34,704 bases of DNA from Frankiaceae bacterium (GTDB lineage Bacteria; Actinomycetota; Actinomycetes; JADGOV01), in assembly GCA_017882785.1 (NCBI GenBank), contig JADGOV010000022.1:1-34704 (forward strand), in the 5' to 3' direction. Of the stretch, positions 32,567 to 34,704 are shown piece after piece. The translations under genes and the position numbers were made by a program. The notes beneath the pieces were generated by a model. That model was not told the DNA's origin, made no database searches, and saw only the letters and a program-made list of their open reading frames with translations. How positions within the stretch are numbered: position 1 is the first letter of the stretch; the number at the start of each line of letters is the position of its first letter.

Positions 32567-34327
32567 CTACCGGTGCCCCGGCAGGGCCTCCATCACACCG
32601 GTGAAACTGGCCCCGCTGGCCCCACGCGGGTACTCCGCGCGAAGCTTTGCCAACTGCTCCCGGGCTCGGTCGTGGCGCATCCGCACAAAGTTCACGATCC
32701 CTTCGACATGCGCCTCGCCGTGCCAGAGCTCGTTCTGCTGGTAGCCGGCCCGGTAGACCTCGTCGTTGGTGAACTGCCGGCCGGTGAACGGAGGCCCGGT
32801 GGGGGATTCGGCCTCGAGGTAAGCGGCGTGGCGGACCCGCTCCCACACGCCGGCGCCGGGGTCCGTGCCGATCTGGTCAGTGATCGCTTTCCGGTTGAAG
32901 TGGGTGTCGAGCAGGTGTTCCACATGGTCGAGGTAGTACTGCCGGAAGTCGTGATTGGCGAGCAGGTTGGTCACCAGCGGGATGCGGGACCGCGCCGCCT
33001 TCGAGCCGTTCTTCCGCAGGTACGCCTTGGTGCTGGCCGGCCAGTCCAGGAGGTCGGCATGCTGCCACTGCGTGCCGAAGTAGTCGATGCCGAAACTGTT
33101 GTCGTAGTCCCAGGGGACAAAGGTGAAGTACGGCTTCGAGACGAAGTCCGCGGCGGCGTCTTTCCGGCCGGAGTTGTAGAGGTAGTAGTTGGACGGCGTG
33201 GCGAAGTAGTTGTCCCAGCTGCCGACCAGCACGTTGACACTTGCCCACCGCAGGAATGCCCGCGCATTCATGATGCCCTCGACCGACTCGCGGAAGGCGT
33301 CGGTGTCGAAGGCACCGTCGCCGCCGGGCAGCCCGACCCCGTTGATCGTGCGGATGAACGCGGCCAGGTCGTCGTAGGTGTTGGCCGAGCTGTCCTCCTC
33401 GTTGGTCTTCAGCAGGTAGGTCCGGTTGTCGGCCGGCCCGTCGCGGTGGTACTGCCGGCCGCTGTCGTCACCGCCGTCGCCGACCCGGTGCTCCAGCGTC
33501 GCGCAGCCGATGTCGGCGCAGGCCGCCTTGTAGAGGTTCCCCTTGTCGTTGCCGCCGAAATGGTCGGACAGGAAGGCCTTGTCGACCTGCTGGATGAGGA
33601 AGAACAGACCGAGGTATCGCCAGTCGAACGCGAGTCGGGCGTAGCTGTGCCGGCAGGCCGGGACACCGGAGGCGTCGAACAGGGTCCAGGACAGCGTCTC
33701 GCGCATCTGGGCCGGGTCGTTGAACATCGCTTTGAGGTTGAGCCGGGACATGCCGACAAGGCGGCCGTCGGCGCCGTGCGCCTCGAGGTTGACCTTCCAG
33801 GACCGCTTCGGTACGCGCAGGGTCCGGTTGCCGCTGTTCACCAAGGAGAACCTCGGTGAACTGAACAACACACCCTCGGCGCCTGGCGCCGGAGTCGGCT
33901 GGCCGTCGGATGGGTCGATCCGCCACACCTCGAGGCGGGCTCCGGCAGGGGCGTTCACCGGCTTCTCGGGTTGCATGGCATTCGCCGGCCAACCGGTGAC
34001 GTGCACCGCGTACATCGGCTGGTCGAAGAACTCATCGGTGTCGACCGCGACCTTGAGGTAGTCCTCGATCGCCTGTCCGACAGTGGTGAGCCGGCCGTTA
34101 TCGCGCAAGGTCAGCACGCCGCCTGCCGTGGGGGACTCCGTACGCAACAAGGCGTCGAACAGGGCGGAGTACTCCGCTTTCGTCCGCAGAGTCGCGTCGC
34201 CGCGGCCCTCAGCTTCGTTCACCTGGTACGCGATGTCCCGGGTGGACCCCGGCGGCAAGTTGGTGGCCACGAGGGCCCGCCGCTTGAACAGGTCCCACAA
34301 GCCACCCTTGTCGAGGGTCCGGTCCAT
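32567..34327 (-). CDS. CotH-family protein kinase
   Basis: A 586-residue protein of the CotH kinase family (PF08757), an atypical kinase fold first described for spore-coat phosphorylation in Bacillus. Visible motifs: lysine-bearing RSWKVNLE at 175-182, a KAMFNDPAQMRETLSW helix near 199-214, GNLYKA at 263-268, SWDNYFATPSNYYLY at 370-384, and the metal-binding PWDYDNSFG at 405-413. No signal peptide, so it should act in the cytoplasm, unlike many actinobacterial members. ATG at 34327 follows AAGGAGGA; a longer frame to 34447 would cross an inverted repeat. Likely first gene of the run leading to the carotenoid tailoring genes. Confidence 0.85.
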   Translation of the reverse strand: MDRTLDKGGLWDLFKRRALVATNLPPGSTRDIAYQVNEAEGRGDATLRTKAEYSALFDALLRTESPTAGGVLTLRDNGRLTTVGQAIEDYLKVAVDTDEFFDQPMYAVHVTGWPANAMQPEKPVNAPAGARLEVWRIDPSDGQPTPAPGAEGVLFSSPRFSLVNSGNRTLRVPKRSWKVNLEAHGADGRLVGMSRLNLKAMFNDPAQMRETLSWTLFDASGVPACRHSYARLAFDWRYLGLFFLIQQVDKAFLSDHFGGNDKGNLYKAACADIGCATLEHRVGDGGDDSGRQYHRDGPADNRTYLLKTNEEDSSANTYDDLAAFIRTINGVGLPGGDGAFDTDAFRESVEGIMNARAFLRWASVNVLVGSWDNYFATPSNYYLYNSGRKDAAADFVSKPYFTFVPWDYDNSFGIDYFGTQWQHADLLDWPASTKAYLRKNGSKAARSRIPLVTNLLANHDFRQYYLDHVEHLLDTHFNRKAITDQIGTDPGAGVWERVRHAAYLEAESPTGPPFTGRQFTNDEVYRAGYQQNELWHGEAHVEGIVNFVRMRHDRAREQLAKLRAEYPRGASGASFTGVMEALPGHR

Positions 34328-34424
34328 CGCGTCCTCCTTGTTTGGGCGGAACGGGGAGAGCGAAGGCAGCGGTCGCCAGGTTCGGCGGAACGTGCCCCTC
34401 GGCCGCCGTGCCAACCACTCGGGC

Positions 34425-34460
34425 ACCGGGACCAATAACAGCGCCATGATTGGTCCCGGT
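34425..34460. repeat. 12-bp perfect inverted repeat
   Basis: ACCGGGACCAAT (34425-34436) and ATTGGTCCCGGT (34449-34460) are exact complements around a 12-base loop. The pair lies between the truncated transposase and the CotH gene. Without a T-tract it could be a terminator, an operator for the CotH operon, or debris from the mobile element. Confidence 0.7.
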
Positions 34461-34519
34461 TGTGGCGGGTGTCAACGGTCTGGAACCGGGCCCCGAGTGG
34501 GATCGCACTGACTGTCCTG

Positions 34520-34704
34520 TTCCGCCCCCCACCCGCAGCGTCGGCTGCCGCCGGCCGAAGCCGCACCGGGCCACCGCGAACCGGTACAACGTCCGGTACG
34601 GCATTTCCACCCCGTGGCGGGTCAGCTTGCCGTGGATGTTGGTCAACTGCAGATCCGCCGTCACCCACGCGGTGATCTGCTCCGCCCACGGCCCGAGGTC
34701 CTCC
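34520..34704 (-). pseudogene. Truncated IS21-family transposase (IstA) fragment
   Basis: From the right edge the minus strand reads EDLGPWAEQITAWV, then DLQLTNIHGKLTRHGVEMPY, RTLYRFAVARCGFGRRQP and TLRVGGG, the DNA-binding part of an IS21-type transposase that normally leads into a catalytic DDE domain. After about 34520 the resemblance stops and the frame continues into unrelated low-quality sequence, so the catalytic domain has been lost. The start lies beyond the window. It marks a past insertion or rearrangement at the border of the CotH-carotenoid segment. Confidence 0.65.

Noticed and set aside
32558-33859. 433-codon plus-strand frame opposite the CotH gene
   Set aside because: Valine/glycine-rich antisense shadow; the opposite strand carries clear CotH motifs and a strong ribosome site.

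Overview
The window is high-GC DNA with GTG starts, 4-base ATGA/GTGA gene overlaps and long spurious antisense frames, all typical of Actinomycetota. The backbone is a conserved actinobacterial neighbourhood. A PASTA Ser/Thr kinase, an Rv2175c-type DNA-binding protein, a polyprenyl diphosphate synthase and MetF keep the relative order and orientation of Mycobacterium tuberculosis Rv2176, Rv2175c, Rv2173 and Rv2172c. Thiamine genes and carotenoid genes have been added between them. A family such as Micromonosporaceae would fit, but genus and species cannot be fixed from the sequence alone.

Layout. 1-5.6 kb: a minus-strand operon for cell wall and stress functions (LysM/lytic transglycosylase, PASTA kinase, endonuclease IV, class III phosphodiesterase, EamA exporter). 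5.6-9.1 kb: a Rieske/DUF2231 membrane protein, then thiO-thiS-thiG under a TPP riboswitch. 9.1-11.7 kb: two overlapping Gfo/Idh/MocA dehydrogenase genes; the first carries an N-terminal domain that looks ThuA-like. 11.8-14.2 kb: a GNAT acetyltransferase diverging from an Rv2175c-thiE-crtYc-crtYd operon. 14.1-19.1 kb: crtB, crtI and crtE on the minus strand, with a decayed secreted-protease gene wedged between crtB and crtI. 19.2-21.3 kb: metF, a CDP-alcohol phosphatidyltransferase and a collapsed geranylgeranyl-reductase-like gene. 21.3-26.9 kb: a CrtD-like desaturase, glycerol kinase, a PIG-L deacetylase and glucose-6-phosphate isomerase. 27.1-34.3 kb: a minus-strand run of glycosyltransferase, CruF, CrtO, a TIM-barrel protein, a beta-propeller protein and a CotH-type kinase, bordered by a truncated IS21-family transposase at the right edge.

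Together the crt genes (crtE, crtB, crtI, crtYc/crtYd, crtD, cruF, a CruG-like glycosyltransferase, crtO) form what looks like a complete route to a monocyclic, 4-keto, 1'-glycosylated carotenoid of the (4-keto)phleixanthophyll type. It is spread over three or four transcription units interleaved with primary-metabolism genes.

Two window-wide patterns stand out. First, a family of intergenic palindromes with GCCGATCATGCT / AGCATGATCGGC arms occurs four times, always just past gene ends. Second, many genes have a TANNNT hexamer 5-7 bases before the start codon, which predicts leaderless transcripts. No rRNA, tRNA, CRISPR array or complete mobile element was seen.
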